DNA of 64,000 nt from Paenibacillus sp. FSL R5-0912 (GCF_000758605.1 NZ_CP009282.1:682001-746000); one strand, 5' to 3'. Numbered from the stretch's first letter, positions 7,873-17,869 are shown. Numbers and translations are program-made. Notes: generated by a model not told the origin, from the letters alone.

Positions 7873-9054
7873 TCAAAAAGGCTGCCATACCAGCTTACGG
7901 GCGGCGCTGTACCGCTCGGCTACGTAAGGCCAATTCACGACTTTCCACCAGTCATGGATATAATCCGCGCGCTTGTTCTGATGCTTGAGATAATAGGCAT
8001 GCTCCCATACATCCAGCGCCAGTAGCGGAACAACATCCCATTGGGACAGATTCTGATGCTTCTCAGCAGTCAGAATCTCCAGCCTGCGGCTGCGCGGGCT
8101 CCAGACCAGGATAGCCCATCCGCCGCCCTCCACTTTATTGGCCGCTTCAGTGAACTGGGCCTTGAAGGCATCGTAGCTTCCGAAGCTGCGTATAATGGCA
8201 TCCAGCAGTGCTCCGGATGGCCGGCCTCCGCCCTGCGGGGACATGACGTTCCAGAAGATCGTGTGCAGATAATGGCCCGCCCCATTAAAGGCAAGCTCCC
8301 GCTCCCAGTGTTTAACGAGATCATAATCGTTGTTCTTCCGGGCTTCCGCCAATTTAATCTCTGCTTTATTGAGTCCGTCTACATAGCTCTGGTGGTGCTT
8401 GTCGTGATGAATAATCATCGTCTTCTCGTCAATGTACGGCTCCAGCGCATTATAAGCATAAGGGAGCGGGGGCAGTGTGTGCCCGCCGATCGGGACCGGC
8501 CCTAATTCCCGGGCTTCCCACAGAGGAGCCGTTTCCTGGGGAGGATCTTCACTTAGGGACACCGCAGGCACAGCAGCCGGTTCATCCTGCTCTAGAGGGC
8601 TCTGCCGCATCATCCCGGCGCCGGCGCCATATCCCGGGGCGGTGAGGGCCGTAAGCACGGCAAGGAAATACTCCGATTCGCAGATAAAATGTTTCACTAC
8701 GACACCGGCCAGAGGGGAGACGCTCATGGCCTGGCTAGCCTCGACCATAGCCTTCAGCTGGCGGATGAATTCACTGGATTGGCTGCAGGCTGTATGAAGC
8801 AGCAGCTCTGTTTCGGCGGTAAGGCTTCCCGGACCGCCGTAGGCCGGAGCCTGTGGGCTACGGAGCAGGTGACACGCCGCCTGCTCCGTAGCCAGGAAGA
8901 CAACTGTCCATTCCTGGAGCAGCTTGACATAAGGCTCCTCCAGGTTTGGAGTAAGCTGGATAAGAACCTCGGCATGTTCCTTCTCTTGTTTTTTCCAGAA
9001 AGCGATTTCCCCTAGAATGTGCACTGGCAGCGGCGCACCGGATACATATTGCAT
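7873..9054 (-). CDS. Superoxide dismutase with N-terminal helical (DUF2935-like) domain
   Basis: 393 aa, about twice the size of a plain SOD. Residues ~1-140 are helical with His/Glu pairs (ILGEIAFWKKQEKEHAEVL; VVKHFICESEYFLAVL), resembling the hemerythrin-like DUF2935 fold. Residues ~145-185 are an Ala/Pro/Glu linker. From ~190 a full Fe/Mn SOD follows: LPPLPYAYNALEPYIDEKTMIIHHDKHHQSYVDGL, GAGHYLHTIFWNVMSP, and [23 protein letters not shown], with all four metal ligands present. The C-terminal part resembles Bacillus SodF. A G-rich stretch (ggggggg) lies 9-15 nt before ATG as a possible ribosome site. Whether the N-terminal domain binds metal is inference. Confidence 0.85.
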   Translation of the reverse strand: MQYVSGAPLPVHILGEIAFWKKQEKEHAEVLIQLTPNLEEPYVKLLQEWTVVFLATEQAACHLLRSPQAPAYGGPGSLTAETELLLHTACSQSSEFIRQLKAMVEASQAMSVSPLAGVVVKHFICESEYFLAVLTALTAPGYGAGAGMMRQSPLEQDEPAAVPAVSLSEDPPQETAPLWEARELGPVPIGGHTLPPLPYAYNALEPYIDEKTMIIHHDKHHQSYVDGLNKAEIKLAEARKNNDYDLVKHWERELAFNGAGHYLHTIFWNVMSPQGGGRPSGALLDAIIRSFGSYDAFKAQFTEAANKVEGGGWAILVWSPRSRRLEILTAEKHQNLSQWDVVPLLALDVWEHAYYLKHQNKRADYIHDWWKVVNWPYVAERYSAARKLVWQPF

Positions 9055-9164
9055 AGCATGCAGTCCCCCCCGTCCTGAATTTTCAACGCTTCATTATATG
9101 ACCGGGAGAGTGCGCTTATGTAACGGTATTCGTTGTGGCCTAAGGCACAATGGTGAGCAAACCC

Positions 9165-9211
9165 CAAAAAAGCATGCACAGCATGTATAAGGAAATACAG
9201 CTGCGCATGCT
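9165..9211 (-). terminator. Terminator of the alpha/beta hydrolase gene (minus strand)
   Basis: On the minus strand, agcatgcgcagc / gctgtgcatgct arms (one mismatch), with a 17-nt loop, are followed by TTTTT (9170-9165). Confidence 0.75.
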
Positions 9212-9257
9212 TATTCAATCCAATATAGGTATAGAACGTTTCTGTTTCTACTTGTGG

Positions 9258-10295
9258 TTACTTGCTGGCCTGACTTCCGTTGTCCCCGCTGATGCGGGCC
9301 AGCTGGACATTTCCGAGAAATGCTGAGACACGGCGCAGGTACTCGCGCGGATGCTCACGGAACAGCAGCTCATGATGACTGTCCTCCACAATCCATGAGT
9401 CGGAGTAAGGGTTGGTCTGGTTCGCGGCCAGTTCTTCGGCAATCGGATAAGGGGCCTTCTCGTCCATAGTACCGTGCATGAAGAGTACCGGGAACGGATA
9501 GTCCTCGGATTTCACCTTGGAATAGGGAATCTGATTCAGCCCTGTACCGTTCAATACCGGGAACAACAGCTCCATAATCTCCAGTGAAGGCTGGCGGGGA
9601 AGATCTATATTCTGCTTGATATTGTGATAGAGTGTATCCGGCTCCAGCAGGAAGGTGCTGTCCAGAATCATTGCATCCACGTCTTTGGTTACGAGACCCG
9701 CCTGCAGCGCGGTACCAGCGCCCATGGAGAAGCCCCAGACTACAATTTCGTTTGCCCCCTTGTCCTTGGCATATTCAATCGCCCCAAGGAGCTGCTGGGA
9801 TTCTTTTTTGCCGCCGGTAGCGATATCCTTATTGATCTTGGAAGCAAAGCCGTAATCAAACATGACCACATTAAATTTCAGGCTGTGCGCATAATGGGCC
9901 AGGTCGTACATGGGAACCCAGCTTTCCTCGCGGTTAGCACCGTAGCCATGGCTGAAGACAATGGTCTTCTTGGCTCCCTCTGAAGGAATATACCAGCCCT
10001 GCATGATACGGCTGCCGTCCTTTGCCGGAAAGGTGATCTCCTCATACGCCAGCCCTTTGGCAAGATAAGGGTTAGAGTAGAGGGGGGCTACAGTAGGATT
10101 CGAGAGCACCCAAGCTATATAGCCGTGCAGGGCGATGAAGCAGAATAATAAGAAGAAGAACACAGATAACAGCAGAGCTACGACAATATGCTTAACGCGT
10201 ATCATCCGCAGTGAAATAATAGGTATGGAATTAGGCTTATCCTCGTTAGGCATACGGGAGACCGGCGAGCCGGGGTGACTTGTTACAAGATCCAT
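9258..10295 (-). CDS. Membrane-anchored alpha/beta hydrolase
   Basis: 345 aa. N-terminal cytoplasmic tail of ~30 residues, then one membrane segment (IVVALLLSVFFFLLFCFIALHGYIAWVL). After it comes an extracytoplasmic alpha/beta-hydrolase domain: oxyanion strand TIVFSHGYGANRE, nucleophile elbow GFSMGAG (Ser), acid region PVLFMHGTMDEKAPY, and histidine in VEDSHHELLF. The pattern resembles the YqkD/BAAT-type serine hydrolases; the substrate is unknown. AGGAGGGGACCTT before ATG fixes the start. Transcribed alone, ending at its own terminator. Confidence 0.85.
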   Translation of the reverse strand: MDLVTSHPGSPVSRMPNEDKPNSIPIISLRMIRVKHIVVALLLSVFFFLLFCFIALHGYIAWVLSNPTVAPLYSNPYLAKGLAYEEITFPAKDGSRIMQGWYIPSEGAKKTIVFSHGYGANREESWVPMYDLAHYAHSLKFNVVMFDYGFASKINKDIATGGKKESQQLLGAIEYAKDKGANEIVVWGFSMGAGTALQAGLVTKDVDAMILDSTFLLEPDTLYHNIKQNIDLPRQPSLEIMELLFPVLNGTGLNQIPYSKVKSEDYPFPVLFMHGTMDEKAPYPIAEELAANQTNPYSDSWIVEDSHHELLFREHPREYLRRVSAFLGNVQLARISGDNGSQASK

Positions 10296-10601
10296 AAGGT
10301 CCCCTCCTAAAAGTTTTGTGGAACATCCGCTTCCTATGAGACTACTTTGCAGTGTAACTGCTTGGGAAGCATAAGCTTAAGTTTGAATAGCATAAATACT
10401 TCATATATTTAATCGTATGGTTATGCCCTTACAAAGTCAATGAATTGAGCGGTTTTGTAATGTAACTGTAAACTGCGGCCCATTCTTTACCGTACAGTGA
10501 ATATGCTGGACTTTTTTCGGACTTTTGCACTAAGATAGAATGGATCTGAAGAATAATGTAACCGGGTTTCAAGAGGTGAAACACGTGAGGGGGAGATCAG
10601 G
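10296..10601. other. Divergent intergenic region, no gene
   Basis: 306 bp of AT-rich sequence between the hydrolase (minus) and the IclR regulator (plus). I see no ORF, no hairpin terminator and no convincing -35/-10 pair. A TAGAAT hexamer at about 10537 could be a -10 for the IclR gene, but its -35 is poor. Confidence 0.4.
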
Positions 10602-11351
10602 GTGGAAGACCGGAAACTGACTGTACGCGCCGTAGAACGTGCGCTGGATATATTGCTGTGCTTCACTCAGGATAATGATTATGACCTCAGTCTGACGGAG
10701 ATTTCCGCCAAGATTGGCCTGCATAAAAGTACGGTACACCGCTTGCTGACTACGCTTGAAGAGAAGGGCTTCCTGCAGCGTGATGAGGGCACGGAGAAAT
10801 ACCGGCTGGGGATTCGCATCTGGGAGCTGTCAACGCATTTGCCGACGCTGAATGAACCAGCGGTACTGCTGCTGCCGGCGATGGAACGGCTGCGTGACCG
10901 TCTGGGAGAGACGGTCAGCCTCTATTTGCGCGACAATCTGGAGCGCGTGCGCATCCAGGCTGTGCAGAGCCGGCAGGCAATCCGCCGGGTGGCACAGATC
11001 GGCGCAAGGCTGCCCCTCTCTGTAGGCGCATCGAGCAAGGTGCTGGCCGCTTACGCGCCTCCGGAAGTGCAGGTCCGGCTGCTGGCCGACCCGGCCTGGC
11101 CTGAAGCTGTAGACCGGAGCCTATATCTGGAGCAGCTCAAGGAAATCACCCGCAGCGGGTATGCGACCAGCTTCGAGGAACGCGAGCCGGGTGCGGCTGC
11201 AGTGGCGGTGCCTATTACCGGGCGTGCCGGGGGAGTGGTTGCAGCACTCTCCCTGTCCGGTCCGGTCAGCCGGCTTTCGCGGGAGACGCTGGAGGATTAT
11301 GCAGTGATACTGGGTGAGGCTGCAGCTGAAATGGGTCTGATGATGGGCTGA
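10602..11351 (+). CDS. IclR-family transcriptional regulator
   Basis: 249 aa from a GTG start preceded by GGGGGAGATCAGG. N-terminal winged helix (residues ~6-70): AVERALDILLCFTQDNDYDLSLTEISAKIGLHKSTVHRLLTTLEEKGFLQRDEGTEKYRLG. The C-terminal effector domain (residues ~85-245) includes LPLSVGASSKVLAAYAP and GYATSFEEREPGAAAVAVPI, as usual in the family. Ligand unknown; no catabolic operon adjoins it. The next gene is also a regulator. Confidence 0.9.
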   Translation: MEDRKLTVRAVERALDILLCFTQDNDYDLSLTEISAKIGLHKSTVHRLLTTLEEKGFLQRDEGTEKYRLGIRIWELSTHLPTLNEPAVLLLPAMERLRDRLGETVSLYLRDNLERVRIQAVQSRQAIRRVAQIGARLPLSVGASSKVLAAYAPPEVQVRLLADPAWPEAVDRSLYLEQLKEITRSGYATSFEEREPGAAAVAVPITGRAGGVVAALSLSGPVSRLSRETLEDYAVILGEAAAEMGLMMG

Positions 11352-11518
11352 AACGGCGCTTCCCGTTAAATGCCGTGCAAGGGGGTAATTATAGTAAATA
11401 GAGGCTAACCAGGCCTGCCAGTTCCATTGTGTATCTAGTTAAAATGAACTATTATTAAAAAATATTAGTTACAATTATTAAAAGTTATGAAATGTAATCC
11501 AGAGCATGAGGTGATGGG

Positions 11519-13735
11519 ATGAAAGCTGTAATACCCGATTCACTGATGGGAGAAATTCAAGAGCTCCAGGATACGTTCGGTTCTGTCACGAGTCAGGCTA
11601 TTGTGCTTACGGATCAGGCAGGGAATGTAATAACCCGTCCAACGCTTTACGGAATATTCTATCAGAAAATGTTCAGTTCTTTGCAGGAGACGCAGCGCCC
11701 TTTCGAGCCGGCTTTGCTCAGACTGGGTCCCTTATCGCATCCTGCTGTATTGGAAGAATGGGTTCCCGGGCTAAAGTATGTGGTCAGTCCGCTGGTTCCC
11801 GAGTATGGACAGACTTATTATTTGTGGTCGGGCCTATACATGGAAGAAGGGACCCGGGAGCTTGTACTGCAGGCGTTTGAGGCCAAAATGAGGATTCACC
11901 CCCACTATGAGGAGTTACGGACTGAACTGCTTGCCATGCCTGAGCTTAGCCGGGAGCATATCGGTAAGATCAGGGGCAAACTGGCCGTTCTTGGAAACAT
12001 AATGTCTAAATTACTGGCGGGCTGTGTGCTCAAACCCCTGGCGCAGAGAAGCGGCATGGTGGTTTCACAGCTGCTCTCCAATCTGGAAACAGACTTTCTG
12101 AAGATTGAGGATGTTTTGCAGCAAATGGCAGGAAGGCTCTCGGATGCCGATTTATATGCTTTTGCCAAAGAGGAAGAGGCAGGCAGGTATAAGGTGAAAT
12201 ATTCCGCCGGCAAAGAAGCGAATCTGTTGATGAATGCCGAGTTCCAGCAGGGGGACGGGTTTCTGGGACAAGCTGTTCTCGGCAGGGAGCCCCGGCACTG
12301 GCAGGGCGTTGCCAAAGATCCGAGATCGTTATTCTTCACCCAGCGCGGAATTACGCAGCCGGAGTATTTGTCATGTTATCCGGTTCAGATTCACAGCGGC
12401 AAAAAAGCGCTGCTGCTGGCTGTGGGCTTTGGTGAAATCCGCCAGTTGCAGGACCACGCCCAGCAGGACCAGATGGTTGCTTCTCTGCTTGGGCTATCCT
12501 CACGCGGGGAGAAGCTCAGGCAGCGCGAAACCCTGCGTAATGATGCTACACTGAGACTTAAAGAGGCCGCGTGCCTGCTGCCGCAGACCACATCATCACA
12601 GGAGCTGGGTATTCAACTGCTCGAGATCATTATGGGGATGCCGTTCTATCCTTCATCTGTACTCGTCTACTTTGAGGAGGCAGCAGGAAGCAGCCATCAT
12701 GCCAAGGGCTGGAGCCCGGAGGCTGCTGCCCAGTATGTCCAGGAGATTGGGGACCGGTATTCGCCGCAAGCCTTTCTCTCCTCCGCTATTATTAACGAGG
12801 ATGCCGAGGAGCAGGTGCTGCTGGAATGTCCGCTGATTGCCGAGAAGGTATTCAAAGGAATTCTGGCGGTAGGCTTCAGACGCCGCAGTGAAGCAGAGGA
12901 ATGGCTGACATTCGCGAGCTGTCTAGCCAGTCTGGCCAGCACGGCAATCCGGCTCATCGAGAAGGATAGCAGGCTTGTGAAGCAGGCGGGGGTATTCCTC
13001 CAGCATACCCGGGATTATCTGGGGAGCACCAATCCTGAGCTGGAGAGTATGTCGCTGGATGCCTCTTCAATGGCGCATGAGCTTGCCCGCTACACCGGTC
13101 TGCCGGAACGGGAAGCGGAACGGATGAGAAACGCCTGTCTGCTGGCTCCGTTCAAACTTGAATTTCTGCAGGGATACGGCTTCTATCAGGAAGAGATAGC
13201 TCTGCTGAAGCAGGTGGATCAATTGGCATCCTTCTATTTCAAGATGGATAAGCCGTCGGTTTCTTTGCCCGCACAGCTGCTGGCACTTGTGCTTCATCAT
13301 ACCGCCAAACATGCGGATAGGGATAAGCTTGCGGAACCGGAGCTGGAATGGCTGGAACCCTCCCGCTACAGTCTGGATGAGTACATTGTCGGGGAGATTG
13401 ACAGTGAGCCGCAATCAGCCCTTCAATCGTTTCTGCGCAGCCGCTCGGATGCTCAACCAATGAGGAGAAAGGTATCGGCGGTCAAGCTGCTGAACAACGC
13501 TGCACTGAAGACACCTAAGGAAGAATGGGGAATCTCGCCGCGTGAAGAGGAAGTGCTTGAATTGATTATTCTGGGCAAGACGAATAAGGAAATTGCCAGT
13601 GCCTTATTTATCAGCGAGCATACCGTTAAGAATCATCTAAGCCGTATTTTCACCAAAATGAATGTAACGGACCGTTCACAGATCATTGCTCTGGTCTATA
13701 AAAGAATACTCGACTCTGAGCGCATCGAGATCTGA
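11519..13735 (+). CDS. PocR/GAF sensor with C-terminal LuxR-type HTH
   Basis: 738 aa, a one-piece sensor-regulator. Residues ~10-165 look like a PocR ligand-binding domain (LQDTFGSVTSQAIVLTDQAGNVITRPT at the start). Residues ~185-480 contain two GAF-like segments (e.g. FLKIEDVLQQMAGRLSDADLYAF; LKEAACLLPQTTSSQELGIQLLEIIMG). Residues ~490-640 are helical, possibly HD-like but without an evident HD pair. The last ~65 residues are a LuxR/GerE HTH: WGISPREEEVLELIILGKTNKEIASALFISEHTVKNHLSRIFTKMNVTDRSQ. GAGGTGATGGG precedes ATG. Targets unknown. It lies just upstream of the Fur-controlled binding protein, but a terminator separates them. Confidence 0.8.
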   Translation: MKAVIPDSLMGEIQELQDTFGSVTSQAIVLTDQAGNVITRPTLYGIFYQKMFSSLQETQRPFEPALLRLGPLSHPAVLEEWVPGLKYVVSPLVPEYGQTYYLWSGLYMEEGTRELVLQAFEAKMRIHPHYEELRTELLAMPELSREHIGKIRGKLAVLGNIMSKLLAGCVLKPLAQRSGMVVSQLLSNLETDFLKIEDVLQQMAGRLSDADLYAFAKEEEAGRYKVKYSAGKEANLLMNAEFQQGDGFLGQAVLGREPRHWQGVAKDPRSLFFTQRGITQPEYLSCYPVQIHSGKKALLLAVGFGEIRQLQDHAQQDQMVASLLGLSSRGEKLRQRETLRNDATLRLKEAACLLPQTTSSQELGIQLLEIIMGMPFYPSSVLVYFEEAAGSSHHAKGWSPEAAAQYVQEIGDRYSPQAFLSSAIINEDAEEQVLLECPLIAEKVFKGILAVGFRRRSEAEEWLTFASCLASLASTAIRLIEKDSRLVKQAGVFLQHTRDYLGSTNPELESMSLDASSMAHELARYTGLPEREAERMRNACLLAPFKLEFLQGYGFYQEEIALLKQVDQLASFYFKMDKPSVSLPAQLLALVLHHTAKHADRDKLAEPELEWLEPSRYSLDEYIVGEIDSEPQSALQSFLRSRSDAQPMRRKVSAVKLLNNAALKTPKEEWGISPREEEVLELIILGKTNKEIASALFISEHTVKNHLSRIFTKMNVTDRSQIIALVYKRILDSERIEI

Positions 13736-13775
13736 TCATTAGCCGGTTTAACTGCTTTGCTCCATATGGATATCC

Positions 13776-13804
13776 ATCCCCTTTCGGCTGAAAGGGGATT
13801 TTTG
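13776..13804 (+). terminator. Terminator after the LuxR-type regulator
   Basis: atccccttt / aaaggggat perfect 9-bp stem with a 6-nt loop, followed by TTTTTG. Confidence 0.85.
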
Positions 13805-13858
13805 CATTCATATGCTGCAGGAAGGCAGGTGGACTATTTAAAATTTAATAAAATGAAG

Positions 13859-13887
13859 TTGTCAGAGAGAAAACGCTGTGCTATATT
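13859..13887 (+). promoter_or_regulatory. Sigma-A promoter of the siderophore-binding protein gene
   Basis: TTGTCA (13859-13864), a 17-bp spacer and TATATT (13882-13887). Immediately followed by the Fur box. Confidence 0.7.
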
Positions 13888-13891
13888 ATAA

Positions 13892-13908
13892 TTGATAATG
13901 ATTATCAA
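13892..13908. promoter_or_regulatory. Fur box
   Basis: TTGATAATGATTATCAA is a perfect 8-1-8 inverted repeat matching the classic GATAATGATWATCATTATC iron-box core. Its place right after the -10 hexamer means Fur binding would block transcription when iron is plentiful. Confidence 0.88.
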
Positions 13909-13932
13909 TATCACATACATAGGGGGATCATT

Positions 13933-14946
13933 TTGCGACATTCTAATAAAAGTCTGGTACTCATCATCCTCACCTTAGCCTTGGCTCTGCTGCTGGCAGC
14001 TTGTGGCCAGTCCGCTAATAACTCTGCAAACCACTCCGCTGCTTCTCTTGAGACGTCTTCTACGGCGACTCCTGCTGCAACAGCCCGCACTGCGGATTCA
14101 ACCGCTGATGTAGAAATGGTCACTTTCCAAGACAGTGCAGGAGAAGTTCAAGTACCCAAGAATCCGCAGCGAATCGTTGATACTACCGCGTTCTACACAG
14201 GATATCTCCTGGCGCTTGGCGTAAAGCCGGTAGGGGTTATGGAAGGAGCCAAGGCTAGTCCGTATCTTGCAGAAATGCTTGAGGGTGCAGAACCACTTGG
14301 TGATGATGTCACCCCGGAGAATATCCTGTCCTTGGACCCTGACCTGATAATTGTGTACACCGGCACGGAAGGCATCGATAAGCTGAAGGAGATTGCGCCT
14401 GTAGTGCAGATTCAGTATGGCGCAAAGAATTTTAAGGATCAGATGTTGGACTACGGCAAGCTTGTGAATAAGAATGATGAAGCGAAGGCCTGGATCACAC
14501 AGTGGGAGGCCCGGATTGCTGATTTGAAGCCGCAGGTGCAGGCCGCTGTCGGCAACAAAACTGTATCTATCCTGAACCCGTATGCCAAGGGTCTGTATGT
14601 ATTTGGACATAATTATGGACGGGGCGGCGAAATTCTATACGGGGAATTTGGTTTGAATGCACCTGCAGAAGCGCAGAAAGAGGCGATTGACAGCGGGACA
14701 GGCTGGGCCTCCATCTCTCTGGAGAAGCTTCCGGACTTCGCCGGTGATATTATCTTCACTTGTCCATGGTCAGGGGATACAACAGATCCTAAGATTGTAT
14801 ATGATAATCCGATCTGGGCAGGCTTGCCAGCAGTTAAAGCAGGAAACGTCTTCCAGCTCAATCCTGATGCAGATACTTACAATGACCCGATCTCACTGGA
14901 GAAGCAGTTGGATTTCATCACAACAAGCCTGCTGTCCGTGAAATAA
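13933..14946 (+). CDS. Iron-siderophore ABC transporter substrate-binding lipoprotein
   Basis: 337 aa from TTG 13933 (AGGGGGATCATT before it). Lipoprotein signal ending in LLLAACG, with Cys24 as the lipid-anchored residue. A Ser/Thr/Ala-rich linker follows (~25-60), then a FecB/FhuD-type (class III) binding fold: GEVQVPKNPQRIVDTTAFYTGYLLALGVKPVGVM, TPENILSLDPDLIIVYTG and WASISLEKLPDFAGDIIF. It captures ferric siderophore outside the membrane and delivers it to a permease. No permease or ATPase gene adjoins; both sides are closed by terminators, so it must use a transporter encoded elsewhere. Iron control is strongly suggested by the Fur box. Confidence 0.92.
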   Translation: MRHSNKSLVLIILTLALALLLAACGQSANNSANHSAASLETSSTATPAATARTADSTADVEMVTFQDSAGEVQVPKNPQRIVDTTAFYTGYLLALGVKPVGVMEGAKASPYLAEMLEGAEPLGDDVTPENILSLDPDLIIVYTGTEGIDKLKEIAPVVQIQYGAKNFKDQMLDYGKLVNKNDEAKAWITQWEARIADLKPQVQAAVGNKTVSILNPYAKGLYVFGHNYGRGGEILYGEFGLNAPAEAQKEAIDSGTGWASISLEKLPDFAGDIIFTCPWSGDTTDPKIVYDNPIWAGLPAVKAGNVFQLNPDADTYNDPISLEKQLDFITTSLLSVK

Positions 14947-14987
14947 TCCATAAATGAAATAAGGAAGCTATCTGCAAATCTGCATAT

Positions 14988-15036
14988 AAAAAGCTGCGCC
15001 GGTGTCAGATCAATATCTGATACCAGCGCAGCTTTT
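14988..15036. terminator. Bidirectional terminator between the binding protein and acnA
   Basis: Long hairpin: aaaaagctgcgc outer arm pairs with gcgcagctttt; the inner ggtgtcagat / atctgatacc extends it. A-run and T-run on the two sides serve both converging genes. Confidence 0.85.
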
Positions 15037-15063
15037 GTAATATTTAAGCTTGTGTGTATAAGG

Positions 15064-17808
15064 TTATTCTACCGGCAGAGCCGTTTCCGAAGCTGTGGCA
15101 TCAGCCAGCATCTGGCGGAGCACCGTCTGCAGGATACCGCCGTTACGGTAGTAGTCGATGTCAACAGTGCTGTCGAGCCGGGCAATGACCGGGAAGTCGA
15201 ACTGGGTTCCGTCTTCGCGTGTGGCGGTGACGGTCAGCTCCTGACCGGGTAGTACATCGTTGTCGAGACCGGTAATGTCGAAGGTCTCACGTCCGGTCAG
15301 GCCCATGCTGCTCCAGCCATGGCCTTCCTGGAACTGCAGCGGCAGTACGCCCATGCCGACGAGATTGCTGCGGTGAATCCGCTCGAAGCTCTCGGCGATG
15401 ACGGCTTTGACTCCCAGCAGCAACGTGCCCTTGGCGGCCCAGTCACGCGAGCTGCCGGTGCCGTATTCCTTGCCGGCAATGACGATCAGGTTCTGGCCGG
15501 CGGACTGGTACAGCATGGATGCGTCATAGATCGACATCACTTCGTCGCTCGGCAGGAAGGTGGTTACCCCGCCTTCGGTTCCCGGAGCAACGGCGTTGCG
15601 GATCCGGATGTTGGCGAAGGTACCGCGCATCATCACTTCATGGTTCCCGCGGCGCGAGCCGTAGGAGTTGAAGTCCGCACGTTCTACGCCATGATTACGC
15701 AGATATTCTCCGGCCGGACCGGAGGTGGAGATATTCCCGGCTGGTGAGATATGGTCGGTAGTGACGGAATCAGCCAGCAGCGCCAGAACACGCGAGCTGC
15801 GGATATCCTTGATGTCGCCGATACCGTCTGCCAGATGCTCGAAGAATGGCGGATTCTGAATATAAGTGGAATTATCGTCCCATTCATACAATTCGCCTTC
15901 CGGTACCGGAATGGAATTCCAGCGCTCATTGGCCGTGAAGACATTCTCATATTTGCTGCGGAACATTTCCGGACTGAGCGAGAGTGCTACAGCTTCACGG
16001 ATCTCGGCAGTAGTAGGCCAGATATCGGCCAGGAAGACAGGCTCGCCCTGCGGATCGTAACCCAGCGGCTCGGTCTTCAGGTCAATATTAACGGTACCAG
16101 CGAGCGCATAGGCTACCACAAGCGGCGGTGAAGCCAAATAGTTGGCTTTGACCTGGGCATGTACGCGGCCCTCGAAATTACGGTTGCCGGATATAACAGC
16201 GGCAACGGTCATATCATGTTCTGTAATGGCCTGGCTGACTTCATCCGGCAGCGGACCGGAGTTGCCGATACAGGTGGCGCATCCGTATCCGGCCAGATAG
16301 AAGCCCAGCGCTTCCAGCGGCTTCAGCAAATTGGCCTTTTGCAGATATTCCGTAACGACCAGCGATCCGGGCGTCAGGCTGCTTTTGACATAACCTGGTT
16401 TGGTCAATCCGCGTTCGACAGCCTTCTTGGCGAGCAGTCCTGCTCCAAGCATAACGCTTGGGTTGGAGGTATTCGTACAGCTGGTAATGGCGGCAATTAC
16501 AACGGCTCCTGTGCTGAGCTTGCTGGTGCTGCCGTTCTTGTGCTGTATTTCCACGACTTCGGCAATCTTCTCATCACTGAGGCCATAGCCGCCCTTGTCA
16601 ACAGGTGTGCGGATGATGCCTTCAAAGGTTTCTTTCATATGGGTTAGCTCGACCCGGTCCTGCGGACGTTTCGGTCCGGCCAGGCTGGGCACTACAGAGG
16701 CAAGATCCAGTTCGATGATATCGCTGAACTGAGGGTCCGGCGTACTTGCGGTGCGGAACATCCCCTGCGCTTTGTAGTAATCGCCTACCAGCTCAACCAG
16801 CTCATCCGGGCGTCCGGTGCTGCGCAGATAGGCCAGCGTCTCGTCGTCTACCGGGAAGAAGCCGATGGTTGCTCCATATTCAGGTGCCATATTGGCTACG
16901 GTCGCGCGGTCCGCCAGACTGATATTAGCCAGACCAGGACCGTAGAATTCGACAAATTTGCCGACTACGCCTTTCTTGCGCAGCATTTGGGTAACGGTCA
17001 GGGCCAGGTCGGTAGCGGTGGCGCCTTCCATCAGACTGCCGGTCAGCTTGAAGCCCACGACATCCGGTGTCACGAAATAGAGCGGCTGGCCGAGCATGCC
17101 TGCTTCCGCTTCAATCCCGCCTACACCCCAGCCGACCACGCCAAGACCGTTGATCATTGTGGTGTGGGAGTCCGTTCCAACTAGGGAATCCGGGTATACG
17201 ACCGTTTCGCCGTCAATAGTCTTGGTAGTGGCTACAGAAGCCAGATACTCCAGGTTAACCTGATGCACAATCCCGGTTGCCGGGGGAACTGCGCGGAAGT
17301 TGTTAAAGGCAGTCTGCGCCCAGCGCAGGAAGCGGTAACGTTCCTCGTTGCGCTCGAATTCAACGTTCATATTATATTCCAGTGCGTCGGCAGTTCCGAA
17401 GGCATCGACCATAACCGAGTGGTCAATAACCAGGTCAACCGGCACAAGCGGATTAATCTTCTTAGGGTCGCCGCCGGCTTTCTTGACGGTGTCGCGCATT
17501 GCGGCAAGATCAACGACTACCGGTACGCCGGTGAAGTCCTGCAATACAATCCGGGCCGGGATGAAAGGGATTTCTTTATTTCGGTCAATGCCGCCGGACC
17601 AGCCGGCCAGCTGCTTCACATGCTCTTCTGTAATTGCCCGTCCGTCATACTGGCGGACAGCAGCTTCAAGTAATACCTTAATGGAGAATGGCAGGGATGA
17701 AATGTCGCCCACGCCTTGTTCTTCCAGCGAGTTCAAATGATAGTAGCGATAAGTTTTGCCGCCTGATTCCAGGTTCTTAGCCAGTGAGAAATGGTCCTTG
17801 CTTGGCAT
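15064..17808 (-). CDS. acnA: Aconitate hydratase (aconitase A)
   Basis: 914 aa. Isomerises citrate to isocitrate in the TCA cycle; in Bacillus the apo-form (CitB) also binds RNA. Start [13 protein letters not shown] is preferred over an upstream in-frame ATG because CGAGGAGGCGCATAT precedes it. Cluster cysteines are visible in [21 protein letters not shown] and [14 protein letters not shown]. The swivelling C-terminal domain is complete ([45 protein letters not shown]). Length fits bacterial AcnA. Upstream is a 7-1-7 palindrome that could be an operator (CcpC or similar). Confidence 0.96.
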   Translation of the reverse strand: MPSKDHFSLAKNLESGGKTYRYYHLNSLEEQGVGDISSLPFSIKVLLEAAVRQYDGRAITEEHVKQLAGWSGGIDRNKEIPFIPARIVLQDFTGVPVVVDLAAMRDTVKKAGGDPKKINPLVPVDLVIDHSVMVDAFGTADALEYNMNVEFERNEERYRFLRWAQTAFNNFRAVPPATGIVHQVNLEYLASVATTKTIDGETVVYPDSLVGTDSHTTMINGLGVVGWGVGGIEAEAGMLGQPLYFVTPDVVGFKLTGSLMEGATATDLALTVTQMLRKKGVVGKFVEFYGPGLANISLADRATVANMAPEYGATIGFFPVDDETLAYLRSTGRPDELVELVGDYYKAQGMFRTASTPDPQFSDIIELDLASVVPSLAGPKRPQDRVELTHMKETFEGIIRTPVDKGGYGLSDEKIAEVVEIQHKNGSTSKLSTGAVVIAAITSCTNTSNPSVMLGAGLLAKKAVERGLTKPGYVKSSLTPGSLVVTEYLQKANLLKPLEALGFYLAGYGCATCIGNSGPLPDEVSQAITEHDMTVAAVISGNRNFEGRVHAQVKANYLASPPLVVAYALAGTVNIDLKTEPLGYDPQGEPVFLADIWPTTAEIREAVALSLSPEMFRSKYENVFTANERWNSIPVPEGELYEWDDNSTYIQNPPFFEHLADGIGDIKDIRSSRVLALLADSVTTDHISPAGNISTSGPAGEYLRNHGVERADFNSYGSRRGNHEVMMRGTFANIRIRNAVAPGTEGGVTTFLPSDEVMSIYDASMLYQSAGQNLIVIAGKEYGTGSSRDWAAKGTLLLGVKAVIAESFERIHRSNLVGMGVLPLQFQEGHGWSSMGLTGRETFDITGLDNDVLPGQELTVTATREDGTQFDFPVIARLDSTVDIDYYRNGGILQTVLRQMLADATASETALPVE

Positions 17809-17854
17809 ATATGCGCCTCCTCGTTTCATCTGGTGAAACTACATTTCATATTCC

Positions 17855-17869
17855 TATACTTTAAGTATA
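17855..17869. promoter_or_regulatory. Palindrome upstream of acnA, candidate operator
   Basis: TATACTTTAAGTATA has perfect 7-bp arms around one base, about 47 bp before the acnA start. On the minus strand TTGCAA (about 17878-17873) lies just upstream of it, so it would overlap the promoter core. In Bacillus citB is repressed by CcpC; identity of the regulator here is unknown. Confidence 0.4.
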
